Positions 53,611 through 63,664 of a stretch of 64,000 nt of DNA are shown here, piece after piece. Below the pieces are notes generated by a model. It did no database searches and was not told the origin of the DNA. It was given only the letters and a program-made list of their open reading frames with translations. A program made the translations under genes and the position numbers. Numbering within the stretch: position 1 is the first letter of the stretch; each line of letters begins with the position of its first letter. Location: NCBI GenBank assembly GCA_963813415.1, contig CAWEYW010000006.1, positions 62,001-126,000 on the forward strand. The letters run 5' to 3'. The stretch comes from CAIWHR01 sp963813415 (GTDB taxonomy: Bacteria > Pseudomonadota > Gammaproteobacteria > Burkholderiales > Casimicrobiaceae).

Positions 53611-54378
53611 GTGGACATCAGTGGCAGGACCTTTGTCGTAACGGGCGGTGCTTCCGGACTCGGCGCCGCGACGGCGCGCATGATCGTCGAGGGCGGCGGC
53701 AATGCGTTGCTGGCGGACGTGAACACCGGCGACGGCGAAGCCCTTGCAGGTGCGCTCGGCGCCAGCGCGTTGTTCGTGCGCACCGACGTGACCGATGAAG
53801 CGAGCGGCGCGGCGGCGGTGCGCCGCGCGGTCGAGCGCTTCGGCGGCCTGCACGGCATCGTGAACTGCGCAGGCGTCGCGATCGGCGAGAAGGTACTGGG
53901 CAAGTCGGGTCCGCATTCCCTGGCCTCGTTCGCGCGCACGGTGAACATCAACCTCATCGGCTCGTTCAACATGACCCGGCTCGCCGCCGAGGCGATCGCG
54001 CAGGTCGAGCCCAATGCCGAAGGCGAGCGCGGCGTCGTCGTGTTCACGGCCTCGGTGGCAGCGTTCGACGGGCAGATCGGCCAGGCGGCCTACAGCGCGT
54101 CGAAGGCGGGCCTCGTTGGCATGACCTTGCCGATGGCGCGCGAGCTCGCGCGCTCGGGCATCCGGGTGATGACCGTCGCGCCAGGAATCTTCGAGACGCC
54201 GATGATGGCCGGGATGGCGCCCGACGTTCAGGCGTCGCTGGGAAAGATGGTGCCGTTCCCGCCGCGGCTCGGACGACCTGCGGAGTTCGCGTCGCTCGTG
54301 CGCGAGATCATCGTCAACCCGATGCTGAACGGGGAGGTGATCCGCCTCGACGGCGCCATCCGCATGGCGCCCAAGTGA
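53611..54378 (+). CDS. Short-chain dehydrogenase/reductase, 3-hydroxyacyl-CoA dehydrogenase type 2-like
   Basis: 255 residues from GTG 53611. Cofactor motif TGGASGLGAATA, NCAGVA, then catalytic Ser in FTASVAAFDGQIGQAAYSASK with Tyr/Lys in Y-x3-K. It ends with GEVIRLDGAIRM. Resembles HSD10/type II 3-hydroxyacyl-CoA dehydrogenases of fatty-acid or isoleucine breakdown. No other beta-oxidation gene nearby, so the substrate is inferred from family. Confidence 0.88.
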   Translation: MDISGRTFVVTGGASGLGAATARMIVEGGGNALLADVNTGDGEALAGALGASALFVRTDVTDEASGAAAVRRAVERFGGLHGIVNCAGVAIGEKVLGKSGPHSLASFARTVNINLIGSFNMTRLAAEAIAQVEPNAEGERGVVVFTASVAAFDGQIGQAAYSASKAGLVGMTLPMARELARSGIRVMTVAPGIFETPMMAGMAPDVQASLGKMVPFPPRLGRPAEFASLVREIIVNPMLNGEVIRLDGAIRMAPK

Positions 54379-54381
54379 AGA

Positions 54382-55035
54382 TCAGTCGCGCTTGACGAGC
54401 ACCAGCGCGCTGACCGTGATCGCCACGAAGAACACGAACGTCCACGCCGGGATCGCGAGCCCCAGGAAGTACCAGCCGGCCTCCGCGCATTCACCGGTGC
54501 CCTTGAAGAGCTTCGACATGACCTCGGCGAGCGGGAGGGTGTCGAGCATGTAGTCGAGCCCCATGCCGCAGGCAGGCACCTGGTCCTTCGGCAGATGCTG
54601 GATCCAGACGTGCCGGAAGGCGATCACCGTGCCGAACGCCCCGATCACCAGCACCAGCCCGCCGTAGATCGCGGCACCGAGCCGGCCGGGATTGTGTGCA
54701 GCGGCGATCAGAAAGATGATGCCGATCGCGATCACGCACATGCGCTGCACCGAGCACAACGGACAGGGATCGAGCCCGAGCCCATATTGCAGGTACAGGG
54801 CCCACCCCATCAGCCCCGCGCAGACGGCAGCGCCGAGAAGGTAGGCGATGCGCCGCGGCGGCAGGATGAGCAGGGCGAGGCACATCACCCCGATCGCCAT
54901 GTACACCATGCGATAGGCGGTGGGACCGAATGCCTTGGTCGGCCCGAGCGTGCCGAACATCGCCTCGTGGCCGATGAGGGTGAGTGCGACGGCGAGGCCG
55001 AGCCACGGCCAGGGGATCCCCGAATAACGCATCAT
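54382..55035 (-). CDS. dsbB: Disulfide bond formation protein DsbB
   Basis: 217 residues, longer than E. coli DsbB (176). Four core membrane helices plus an N-terminal helix pair. The quinone-side pair is Cys91-Cys94 in DPCPLCSVQRM; the second periplasmic pair is formed by cysteines in VPACGMG and GECAEAGWYF. It reoxidises DsbA with ubiquinone. Its start overlaps the metY stop (ATGA), an unusual partnership. No dsbA in the window. Confidence 0.85.
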   Translation of the reverse strand: MMRYSGIPWPWLGLAVALTLIGHEAMFGTLGPTKAFGPTAYRMVYMAIGVMCLALLILPPRRIAYLLGAAVCAGLMGWALYLQYGLGLDPCPLCSVQRMCVIAIGIIFLIAAAHNPGRLGAAIYGGLVLVIGAFGTVIAFRHVWIQHLPKDQVPACGMGLDYMLDTLPLAEVMSKLFKGTGECAEAGWYFLGLAIPAWTFVFFVAITVSALVLVKRD

Positions 55036-56318
55036 GATTGAGTCTTCTCCAGTGCCTGGTCGATGTCCCACAGGATGTCGTCGAGCGATTCGAGGCCGAT
55101 GGACAGCCGGATCAGCTCGGGATTGACGCCCGCGGCGCGCTGCTCGTCATCGCTGAGCTGCCGGTGCGTCGTGGAAGCGGGGTGGATCACCAGCGTCTTC
55201 GCATCGCCCACGTTGGCGAGATGCGAGAGGAACTGCACCGCCTCGATGAAGCGCTCGCCGGCTTTGGCCCCGCCGCGCACGCCGAACGTCAGGATGCCGC
55301 CCGCGCCGCGCGGAAGATAGCGCCGGGCGAGCGCTTCGTAGCGGTTCCCGGCGAGCAAGGGGTAATTGACCCATTCCACCTGCGGATGCGCCGCGAGGTG
55401 CTGCGCGACGGCCAGCGCAGAGGTGCAATGCCGCGGCATGCGCAGGTGCAGCGTCTCGATGCCCTGCAGCAGCAGGAACGCCGAGAGCGGCGAAAGCGTC
55501 GGGCCGAGGGTGCGCATGGTTTCCATGCGCGCTTTCATCGTGAACGCAAAGTCGCCGAAGGTCTCGTAGAAGCGCACGCCGTGATAGCCGCGCGACGCCT
55601 CCGTCATGCGCGGAAAGTTGCCGTTGTCCCATGGGAAGCGGCCGGACTCGACCAGCACGCCGCCCATCGTGGTGCCGTGGCCGCCCAGGTACTTCGTCAC
55701 CGAGTGGATGACGATATCCGCACCGTGCTCGATCGGACGGCAGAGGTACGGCGAGGCCAGCGTGTTGTCGATGACCAGCGGCACGCCGCCATCGTGCGCG
55801 ACGCCTGCGAGCGCCTCGATGTCGACGACATTCAGTTGCGGATTGCCGAGCGTTTCGGCGTAGACCGCCTTCGTGTTCGGGCGCATTGCGGCGCGGAATG
55901 CCGCAGGGTCGTCGGCGTCGACGAACGTCGTGGTGATCCCGCAATCGGCGAGCGTGACCGCGAGCTGCGAATACGTTCCTCCGTAGAGCGTGCGTGCGGC
56001 GACGAGATGATCACCGTGCCGTGCGAGGGTCAGCAGCGCGACCGCTTGCGCGGCCATGCCGGTGGCGGTGGCGAGCGCCGCGCGTCCGCCCTCGACGGCT
56101 GCAATGCGCTCCTCGAGGGCCGCCACCGTCGGATTGGAGATGCGCGAATAGACGTTGCCGAACGTCTGCAGGTTGAACAGGCTGGCCGCATGGTCCGCAC
56201 TGTCGAAGACGAACGACGTCGTCTGGTAGATCGGCTGTGCCCGCGCCCCCGTGGCGGCGTCCGGGATCTGTCCGGCATGCAGGCAGAGAGTGTCGAACCC
56301 GAACTTGCGATCGGCCAT
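55032..56318 (-). CDS. metY: O-acetylhomoserine aminocarboxypropyltransferase / sulfhydrylase
   Basis: 428 residues, PLP-dependent Cys/Met metabolism family. FGFDTLCLHAGQIPDAATGA, PIYQTTSFVFDSADHAASLF, YSRISNPT, ATGMAAQAVALL and the PLP lysine in HSVTKYLGGHGTTMGGV are typical of MetY. It makes homocysteine from O-acetylhomoserine and sulfide. ATG 56318 (MADRKFGFDTL) chosen. No SAM riboswitch was recognised upstream. Confidence 0.93.
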   Translation of the reverse strand: MADRKFGFDTLCLHAGQIPDAATGARAQPIYQTTSFVFDSADHAASLFNLQTFGNVYSRISNPTVAALEERIAAVEGGRAALATATGMAAQAVALLTLARHGDHLVAARTLYGGTYSQLAVTLADCGITTTFVDADDPAAFRAAMRPNTKAVYAETLGNPQLNVVDIEALAGVAHDGGVPLVIDNTLASPYLCRPIEHGADIVIHSVTKYLGGHGTTMGGVLVESGRFPWDNGNFPRMTEASRGYHGVRFYETFGDFAFTMKARMETMRTLGPTLSPLSAFLLLQGIETLHLRMPRHCTSALAVAQHLAAHPQVEWVNYPLLAGNRYEALARRYLPRGAGGILTFGVRGGAKAGERFIEAVQFLSHLANVGDAKTLVIHPASTTHRQLSDDEQRAAGVNPELIRLSIGLESLDDILWDIDQALEKTQS

Positions 56319-56448
56319 GGACGGCGGGAAGGGCAACGGTGAGGGTAGGGCGCTGCTGGCGTCCCGAAGATGGGCGCAGCAGCACGGCCCGCGCGCATTG
56401 TGCCACGCGCCGCCGATGGTGCGTCAGGGCGTGGCAGGCGAGGCGCGC

Positions 56449-56925
56449 TCAGGCGGGCGTCAACGGTCGCCTGGACGAAATGATGCCGGTATTGACCCCG
56501 GCCCAGTTGAGGCCGCCGAGAATGCGCGCGTGCTCGATCTTCACGCAGCGATCCTGCACCACGTCGAGTCCCGCCGCGTCGGCGATGGCGGCCGCTTCGT
56601 CACTGCGGATACCGAGCTGCATCCACAGCACCTTCGCCCCGATGGCGACCGCTTCGCGGGCCAGCGCCGGCATCTCCTCGGCGCGCCGAAAGCAGTCGAC
56701 CACGTCCACCGCGACGGGAATGTCGGACAGCCGCGCGTAGCACTGCTGACCGAGCACCTCCTGGTACGACGGATTCACGGGGATGATGCGGTAGCCGTGG
56801 TCCTGCATGTACTTGGCCGCGAAATAGCTCGGGCGGTACCAGTTCGCCGAGAGCCCGACCACGGCGATCACGCGCGCGGTGACGAGGATGCGCCGGATGC
56901 CTGCGATGTCGTCGATCAGGGCCAT
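56449..56925 (-). CDS. CoA-binding domain protein (YccU-like)
   Basis: 158 residues, Rossmann CoA-binding fold: VIAVVGLSANWYRPSYFAAK, YRIIPVNPSYQEVLGQQCYA, DVVDCFRRAEEMPALAREAV, LWMQLGIRSDEAAAIADAAG and DRCVKIEHAR. Family with unknown physiological role. Upstream of metY on the same strand, 130 bp apart. Confidence 0.9.
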   Translation of the reverse strand: MALIDDIAGIRRILVTARVIAVVGLSANWYRPSYFAAKYMQDHGYRIIPVNPSYQEVLGQQCYARLSDIPVAVDVVDCFRRAEEMPALAREAVAIGAKVLWMQLGIRSDEAAAIADAAGLDVVQDRCVKIEHARILGGLNWAGVNTGIISSRRPLTPA

Positions 56926-57055
56926 GGGGTCCCGTGTTGAGCGCTTGGCATGGCCTCGAGTTTGTCAGGGTGCAACCCGACCGGCAAGGGACAGCGGCGT
57001 CGCGAGCACATCGGCCCCCGCGTCCCTGCAGGCGAGTCAGCCTGGCCTTGCAGCG

Positions 57056-57985
57056 TCAATACCCGCGCCAGTTCGGCGCCTCGCGATAGGGATACTGATT
57101 GCTGATGCGCCGTCCGGACGAGATGCGATTCTGCAGCTCGGGCGGCAACACCGGGTAATCGCCCGGGCCGAAGGTGCGGCATTCGCCTTCGAAATCGGCG
57201 TCGCTGCAGAACATCCAGTAACCGCTCTCGACGCGCAGCGAGGAAGCGCGATCGTTGAAACCGGAATCGGCGAGATCGCGCACCACGGGTCGATCGATCA
57301 CGAACGATCGCCCCTGCAGGCCGCGCTGCCCGAACAGCACGGCACGCCCGTGCGGTGGCGGCGCCGGCACGGTCGCAGGTCGTGGCCCGGGCCGTCCGGC
57401 CGCGCCGCCGGCGACCACGCGCGCCGAGCTGACGCGTCCGGTGAGGCCGCCGAGATCCTGATAGCGTCCAGGCTCGAGGGTGATGCACGGGCCGCGGTAC
57501 TCCGCGTTCTCGCAGAGCTGCCACGTGCCTTCCTCGATGATCGCCGACTGTGCTGCATCGTTGAAGTGGATGTCGTCGAAGTTCACGACGTCGCTTTCGA
57601 CCGTGATGCCCTGGCCCTGGAAGCGTGGCAGTCCGTAGAACGCAATGCGACCGCGTCCCACGCCGCCAGGTGCCCCCACTTGCCGCACCGACGACACCTG
57701 ATCGTTGAGCCCGACGGCATTGAGCGAGCGGTAGTCACCCGGCGTGAGGACCACGCAGCGACCGCCGAAGTTGGCATCGCTGCAAAGCTGCCAGCTGCCT
57801 CCGCGCACCATCGCGGACGACGCGCGGTCGTTGAAGCCGAAATTGAAGAAGTCCGCCACCGGCTGATTCACCGTGAAGGATCGGCCAACAAAGTCATCGT
57901 GCTCGTAGAACGTGACCTGGGCGGCCGCATGGACGGCGACGCCGAGACCGACCGTGACGAGCGCAAGACGCAGCCATGCTTTCAT
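57056..57985 (-). CDS. Secreted protein with three beta/gamma-crystallin-like domains
   Basis: 309 residues with a signal peptide (about 1-22). Three similar domains of about 80 residues follow, beginning near 24, 111 and 217; each has two Greek-key-type motifs, for example VTFYEHDDFVGRSFTVNQPV, and a W-x-LC-x-(D/E) strand such as SWQLCSDANFGGRCVVLTPG. The last domain is separated by a proline-rich linker. Such domains often bind calcium and tolerate desiccation. Here the role is unknown. Isolated gene. Confidence 0.82.
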   Translation of the reverse strand: MKAWLRLALVTVGLGVAVHAAAQVTFYEHDDFVGRSFTVNQPVADFFNFGFNDRASSAMVRGGSWQLCSDANFGGRCVVLTPGDYRSLNAVGLNDQVSSVRQVGAPGGVGRGRIAFYGLPRFQGQGITVESDVVNFDDIHFNDAAQSAIIEEGTWQLCENAEYRGPCITLEPGRYQDLGGLTGRVSSARVVAGGAAGRPGPRPATVPAPPPHGRAVLFGQRGLQGRSFVIDRPVVRDLADSGFNDRASSLRVESGYWMFCSDADFEGECRTFGPGDYPVLPPELQNRISSGRRISNQYPYREAPNWRGY

Positions 57986-58443
57986 GCCAGTTCTCCTCGA
58001 GGCGAGCGTTCCGCGGCCGGAACGCAGGACGTCAAGTGTAGAGCGGGTCGCGCCCGGCCGGTGTAAGACGCGGCAACGTTCGAACGCAAGACAGGACCGA
58101 CACCGCGCCTTTGCTGTTGGTGTTCGACAGGTCATCCGGCCTAGGCAAAACGGGAACTTTCTACCGGTGATGCGAGGAGGCACGATGTTCGCGTGACGTG
58201 CGACGGTCCGAAGTGACCCCTGATGTTGCGCCGGAGATCGATAATGCACCTGCGCCGCCTTAAGATGGAGCGAACACGAAGGTCCCGCGGGGCTGTCGCT
58301 TCGCCCGGTGAGCGGCCCATTCCTTGCTTTGCCGTAACACCAAGGACACCCATGCAGCATCCGGTCATGCCGCCCCTTCTTCACGCACCCACTCCCACTG
58401 CCGGCCGCACGCCCACCCGGAATGCCTCCCGCCTGGGCAGGAG
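57986..58443. other. 458-bp gap without a recognised gene
   Basis: A frame opens at 58324 and continues into the next gene, but its first 40 codons are histidine/proline-rich and not protein-like. No RNA or clear promoter was seen. Confidence 0.45.
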
Positions 58444-61400
58444 ATGTCCGTGAGCCGGTCGGACGGGTCGAGCGTACCGTCGTTTCCCCCGACAGTCGGC
58501 GAGATGCCCGACCGGATCGCTTTTCCAGCGCTGTCGCAGCGCAAGCTCAATGCCTTGGGCATGCCGCTCGCGTACGTCGACGTCCGCCAGCGGTACCGCT
58601 TTGCCAATCGTGCGCTTCTCGAATGGACCGGCAAGCGGCAGGACGAGGTCATCGGCCACGAGGTCAGCGAGGTAGTCGGCCGCGACATCCACGAGCTCTA
58701 TCACGCGTACCTGCAGGCCGGACTGCGCGGCGAGCGCACGGGCTTCGAGCGCCAGCTGGTCGGGCCCGGGCGGCCGCCGTTCTGGATACGGGTGGAGTAC
58801 TACCCCGATCGCGGGCCCGACGGCGTGGTGCGCGGTCTCGTTGTCACGTACTCGGACATCGATCAGCTCAAACGGATCGAGATCGAGTCGGGCCAGCGCG
58901 AGCACCGGCTGCGGCTCGTCACCGACAACGCCGGTTCGGCGATCTTCTATCTGGATCGGCAGCTGCGCGTGCGCTTTGCCAACCAGCCGTTCGCGGAGGC
59001 CACCGGTAGCACGACGACCGATGTCGTCGGACAGCCGATCAACGCCGTGCTGCCGCGCGACGCGTGGAGCGACCTCCAAGCTCACCTCGACCGCGTGTTC
59101 GACGGGGCGAAGGTGACGTACGAGCGGCAGGACCGTACGGCATCCGGAGAGTTGCGCCGGACGCGCGTGTCGCTGCTGCCGGACCGTCACGGCGGCCGTG
59201 TCGTCGGTGCGTTCGCGGTGCTCACGGACATCCAGGACGACTTCGAGGTCCGCGAGGCGCTGCGCTCGCAGCAGCTCCACCTGCGGCTTTTCGCGGACAA
59301 CATTCCCGGCCCGATCGCGTACCTGGATGCCGATCTGCGCTACACGTTCTGCAATCAGGCCTTCGCCAAGGCCGCAGGGACGACGCAGCACGAGATCTAC
59401 GGCAAGACGCCTGCCGAGGTGATGCCCGCGGAGGTCGTTTCGTTCATCGAGCCGATCCTCCTCCGTGCGCAGGCGGGGGAGCAGGTCGACTACGAACGTG
59501 TCGCCATCTCTGCCAACGGCGAACGCCGGTGGATGCACGGCCGGATTGCAGCGGACTTCGATGCGAACGGCACGGTGCGCGGACTCTACTGCACCGAGTA
59601 CGACATCCACGACCTGAAGCTCACCGAGGAGGCGCTCGCGGCGCGTGAGGAGCAGCTGCGCCTTTTCACCGACAACATCCCGGAGCCCGTCGTCTACCTC
59701 GATGCGCAGTGCCGTTACCTGTTCGTCAACGAGGCATTCCTGGCACTGACCGGCATCGAGCGGGACGCGATCATCGGCCAGGACCTGCTCCAGGAGGATG
59801 ACGCGGACGGCTCGCTGATGCTCGCGCGCTACGCCCAGCGGGCACTGGCGGGGGAGCAGGTCACCTACGAGCGCGAGATCTTCGACGTCAACGGCCGTGC
59901 GCGCTGGATGCGTGCGCGCATCGTCCCCGATCTCAAGTTCGACGGCACGATCAACGGTCTCTACATCGTCGCGCACGACATCAGCGATTTGCGCGAGGCG
60001 CAGGACGCGCTGGCCGCGCGCGAGTCGCAGCTGCGCGCGATCATGGATGGCGTGCCGGCGCCCGTCGCATACATCGATCCGGACGAGCGCTGTCATTACG
60101 TCAACCGCAGCTTCCTGCAGTACTTCGGGCTCGACCCTTTGCAGGTGGGCGAGTTGCGCCTGCGCGATGTCGTCGGTCATGGCATCTACCAGAGCGCCAA
60201 GGCCATGATCACCCGCGCGCTGGAAGGCGAAGCGACGACCTTCGATCGCCTCGTTCCCGGCGCCGGAGCGGTGCGGCGCTGGATGACGATCCGGCTCGTG
60301 CCGGACGCCGGTGCCGAGGGCGAGGTCCACGGCGCGTTCGTGTTGATGAACGACATCCATGAGCTCAAGCAGGCGCAGGAAGCCCTGAAGGCGTCGGAAG
60401 CCGAGCTTCGGCTCATCATGGACAACGTGCCGGCGCGCGTAGCCTATGTCGATCGCAGCTATCGCCTGCGCTTCGTGAACCGCCATGACGAGGAGTGGCT
60501 TGGAGAAAGCCGGAAGAACCTCACCGGTCGCCTGCTGAGCGAGGTCGTGGGCGAGGTCCGCACGGCGGAATTGCGGCCGCTGTTCGAGCGCGTGCTGCAG
60601 GGTGACGTGGTATCGACCGAGCGCCTGTTGGCGCAGCCCAGCGGCGGGCCGCGCTGGGAAGCCATCCATCTGGCGCCGAACCGCGATGCGGAAGGCAACG
60701 TGGTTGGCATTTACGCGGTGCACACGGACATCCACGAGGAGAAGCGCAACGAGGAAGCCTTGCGGCGCGCCAACTGGATGCTGTCGTCGCATATCAACAA
60801 CACGCCGCTGGCAGTGCTCGAATGGGACCGCGATTTCCGGCTCGTGCGCTGGTCGCCGCAGGCGCAGAACATCTTTGGCTGGGCAGCGGACGAAGTGCTG
60901 GGCATGCGGTTCACGGACAACCTGCTCGTCCATCGCGACCACAAGCAGGAGCTAAAGAGCCTGGTCGAGAACCTCACGAGCGCCGTCGAGCCGCGCGCGA
61001 CGCGCCTCATGCGCAATCAGCGCAACGATGGCGCGACGATCTGGTGCGAGTGGTACCACTCATGCCTCATGGACGACGGCGGGCGACTCGCGTCGATCCT
61101 GTCCTTCGTGCAGGATGTCTCGCCGCGGATCGAGGCCGAGGAGCGCCTGCAGTACATGGCGACTCGCGATGCGCTGACGGGCCTGCCCAACCGCCTGCTC
61201 CTGCACGAGCGGCTGGCGCAGGCGATCGCGATGGCCAAACGCAGCGCGCGCCGCGTCGGCGTGCTGTTCATCGATCTCGACCGTTTCAAGAACGTGAACG
61301 ACACGCTCGGTCACCGCATCGGGGACGAGCTCCTCAAGCTCGTGAGTCACGCCCTCGCCAGCGCCGTGCGCGAGAGCGACCTGCTCGCGCGCCTTGGCGG

Positions 61401-62448
61401 CGACGAGTTCATGGTCATCGTCGAAGACCTGGATGACCCGGCGATCCTCGGCCGCATTGCCCAAAAACTGCTCGACACGATCGCGCAGCCGTTCACGATC
61501 GAGGAGCACGACATCTATGTGACGTCCTCGATCGGAATCAGCGTCTACCCGGATGACTCCGACGATCCCGAGGAGCTGCTGAAGCATGCCGACGTGGCGA
61601 TGTATCGCTCGAAGGAGCTCGGCCGCAACACGTACCAGTTCCTCGATGCCGACCTCGCCGCCGATCGCGTGCGCCAGCACTCGCTCGAGCGCGCGCTGCG
61701 CGTGGCCTTGAAGGACGATGCGCTCCAGCTGCATTACCAGCCCATGGTGCGCATCGACGATGCGCGGGTGATCGGCGCCGAGGCGCTGTTGCGCTGGTAC
61801 GACCCCGAGCACGGCGAAGTGCCGCCGCCGGTGTTCATTCCGCTGGCCGAGGAGTCGGGACTCATCCACGCGCTCGGCGAATGGGTGCTGCGCACGGCCG
61901 CGCGCCAGTGCATGGAATGGCGCCGCGACGGGATGGACATACGGGTGTCGGTGAACATGTCCGCGCGACAGTTCTACCGCGACGACCTTGCGCGGCGCTT
62001 TGCGGAGATCGTGCGCAGCGTAGCCTGCGAGCCCTCGTGGATCGAGCTCGAAGTCACCGAGACCAGCCTGCTGCACGACCTCGACGCGATCCGCAAGGTC
62101 CTGCACGAGCTGCGCGACATCGGCTTCACGGTCGCCATCGACGACTTCGGCACCGGCTACTCGTCGCTCACGCACCTGAAGCAGTTTCCGATTGATACGC
62201 TCAAGATCGACATCTCGTTCATCGCCGATCTCGAGACCGATCCGGGCGATGCCGCGATCACCGAAGCGATCATCGGACTCGCGCGCGGGCTGGGGCTCAA
62301 TGTCGTCGCGGAGGGTGTCGGCACGAAGGCGCAGCTCGACTTCCTGCAGCAACGTGGGTGCCACTGTTTCCAGGGATTCTGGATCAGCCAGCCATTGCCG
62401 GCCGACTCGTTCGTGGCATTCGCCCGCGCGAATCATGCGAACCTGTAG
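58444..62448 (+). CDS. Seven-PAS GGDEF-EAL signalling protein
   Basis: 1,334 residues with no transmembrane segment seen. Seven PAS domains repeat about every 125 residues from about 30 to 905, recognisable by (A/I)(Y)(L/V/I)D-x-R-(Y/F)-F-x-N, for example AYVDVRQRYRFANRALLEW and VYLDAQCRYLFVNEAFLAL. A GGDEF domain follows (RLGGDEFMVIV near 983) and an EAL domain (VIGAEALLRWYDPE near 1113; DDFGTGYSSL near 1232). Both signature motifs look intact, so it may make and break cyclic di-GMP. ATG 58444 chosen. Confidence 0.93.
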   Translation: MSVSRSDGSSVPSFPPTVGEMPDRIAFPALSQRKLNALGMPLAYVDVRQRYRFANRALLEWTGKRQDEVIGHEVSEVVGRDIHELYHAYLQAGLRGERTGFERQLVGPGRPPFWIRVEYYPDRGPDGVVRGLVVTYSDIDQLKRIEIESGQREHRLRLVTDNAGSAIFYLDRQLRVRFANQPFAEATGSTTTDVVGQPINAVLPRDAWSDLQAHLDRVFDGAKVTYERQDRTASGELRRTRVSLLPDRHGGRVVGAFAVLTDIQDDFEVREALRSQQLHLRLFADNIPGPIAYLDADLRYTFCNQAFAKAAGTTQHEIYGKTPAEVMPAEVVSFIEPILLRAQAGEQVDYERVAISANGERRWMHGRIAADFDANGTVRGLYCTEYDIHDLKLTEEALAAREEQLRLFTDNIPEPVVYLDAQCRYLFVNEAFLALTGIERDAIIGQDLLQEDDADGSLMLARYAQRALAGEQVTYEREIFDVNGRARWMRARIVPDLKFDGTINGLYIVAHDISDLREAQDALAARESQLRAIMDGVPAPVAYIDPDERCHYVNRSFLQYFGLDPLQVGELRLRDVVGHGIYQSAKAMITRALEGEATTFDRLVPGAGAVRRWMTIRLVPDAGAEGEVHGAFVLMNDIHELKQAQEALKASEAELRLIMDNVPARVAYVDRSYRLRFVNRHDEEWLGESRKNLTGRLLSEVVGEVRTAELRPLFERVLQGDVVSTERLLAQPSGGPRWEAIHLAPNRDAEGNVVGIYAVHTDIHEEKRNEEALRRANWMLSSHINNTPLAVLEWDRDFRLVRWSPQAQNIFGWAADEVLGMRFTDNLLVHRDHKQELKSLVENLTSAVEPRATRLMRNQRNDGATIWCEWYHSCLMDDGGRLASILSFVQDVSPRIEAEERLQYMATRDALTGLPNRLLLHERLAQAIAMAKRSARRVGVLFIDLDRFKNVNDTLGHRIGDELLKLVSHALASAVRESDLLARLGGDEFMVIVEDLDDPAILGRIAQKLLDTIAQPFTIEEHDIYVTSSIGISVYPDDSDDPEELLKHADVAMYRSKELGRNTYQFLDADLAADRVRQHSLERALRVALKDDALQLHYQPMVRIDDARVIGAEALLRWYDPEHGEVPPPVFIPLAEESGLIHALGEWVLRTAARQCMEWRRDGMDIRVSVNMSARQFYRDDLARRFAEIVRSVACEPSWIELEVTETSLLHDLDAIRKVLHELRDIGFTVAIDDFGTGYSSLTHLKQFPIDTLKIDISFIADLETDPGDAAITEAIIGLARGLGLNVVAEGVGTKAQLDFLQQRGCHCFQGFWISQPLPADSFVAFARANHANL

Positions 62449-62486
62449 GCGAGGCTTCGCGGCGCTTTCGTGCAATGGCCGTAGGC

Positions 62487-62500
62487 CGGGCCTCAGCCCG
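62487..62500. repeat. REP-like palindrome
   Basis: CGGGC-ctca-GCCCG in the context GTAGGCCGGGCCTCAGCCCG, a form of the GTAGG-CGGGC-type palindrome common in intergenic gaps of Beta- and Gammaproteobacteria. Only this copy was noticed. Confidence 0.45.
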
Positions 62501-62586
62501 ATGCAGCGCATGCGATGCGGAAGCCTCGTCTGCAAACCATCGTCGTTGCCACTCTGGAACGTCAGGATTCGGCCCGGCCCTGATGC

Positions 62587-63537
62587 TCACACGTGCAGCG
62601 ACTCCAGCCACGCCGCGAGCACGCGTGCGGGACGCTCCCACTCGTTATCCAGCATCAGCATGTGTGCGAGCCCATCGACCATGACCGGTTCGACGCCGTG
62701 ATGATGTGCGGTCGAGCGCACGTCGTCGGGCGTGCAGATGCGATCGCCGGTGACGCCAAGCACCAGCGGCGGCGTCCCCTGGCGCGTCTGCAGTTGCCAG
62801 TGCAGCCGCAGCGATAGATCGAACAGTGCGCGCGGCGATTCGCTGCCGATATGGCGCACGGCCTCGCGCAGGACTTCCGGTCGTACGTTGCGGCTGAAGT
62901 AATACGGCTGGAGGGCGCGCAGCACTTCCCCGGTGACGCGTCCGGGGTCGAGCTGGCCCATCTGCATGATGTACTCCGGCCGCTCGGCGGCGAGCCTGCC
63001 GGCGACGACGAAGAGGCCTGCCGGCGGGATCGGCGCGAGCAGCGCGGCCGCGCGTACGGGACGGGTCGCGAGCAGCCGTTCGATCACGGCAGCGCCCATT
63101 GAATGCCCGATCAGCACCGGCGGCTCGTCGAGCTGCGCGGCGATGCGCTCGACGTCGGCGGCGTAGTCGTCGAGTCCCGCCACGAACAGGGAGTCGGCGC
63201 CCCCTGACTTGCCGTGCCCGCGAAGGCTGAGCGCATGCGTCGCATACCCGAGCGATGCGAACCATGGCAGGAAGTAGGGCTCCCAGTACCATGCATCACA
63301 AAAACCGCCATGCACGAACAGCAGCGGCGGGCGGATGCGCGCAGACGCATTGCGCTCCGGCGCGCGCGAGCGCACCTCGAGACGAAGCTCAGCGGGAAGC
63401 ACGCGCTGCGCTCGGACGGGCTCGCCAGGCCCTGCTGTGAATGGCTCGCGGCGCACCCGCACCCGGCGCACCGGGACGCTGGCGCGGCCATGCCGCTCCG
63501 GTGCCGATGCAGGCATGCCGTCCCAGCCGCACGCCAT
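62587..63537 (-). CDS. Alpha/beta hydrolase
   Basis: 316 residues from ATG 63537. Oxyanion region LLFVHGGFCDAWYWEPYFLP, nucleophile Ser in LIGHSMGAAVIE, an acid residue in LGVTGDRICTPDD and His in VDGLAHMLMLDNEWE. Substrate unknown; esterase, lipase or haloperoxidase-like activity all possible. The first 50 residues are arginine-rich, and a later start is possible. Confidence 0.85.
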   Translation of the reverse strand: MACGWDGMPASAPERHGRASVPVRRVRVRREPFTAGPGEPVRAQRVLPAELRLEVRSRAPERNASARIRPPLLFVHGGFCDAWYWEPYFLPWFASLGYATHALSLRGHGKSGGADSLFVAGLDDYAADVERIAAQLDEPPVLIGHSMGAAVIERLLATRPVRAAALLAPIPPAGLFVVAGRLAAERPEYIMQMGQLDPGRVTGEVLRALQPYYFSRNVRPEVLREAVRHIGSESPRALFDLSLRLHWQLQTRQGTPPLVLGVTGDRICTPDDVRSTAHHHGVEPVMVDGLAHMLMLDNEWERPARVLAAWLESLHV

Positions 63538-63664
63538 GCTGGCAAAATAGCGGTCCCGGCCCCGGTGCGCGGCCGCGTGAGCCAAGGCCGGTGTTTTCGC
63601 CGGCGGCCGCGTCTGCCGTGCGGCTTACGGCCTTTGAGGTCCCGTCCGGCCAGCGGCGCGCCCG

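Noticed and set aside
58381..60942. 853-codon minus-strand frame
   Set aside because: Antisense of the PAS region; periodicity mirrors the PAS repeats.
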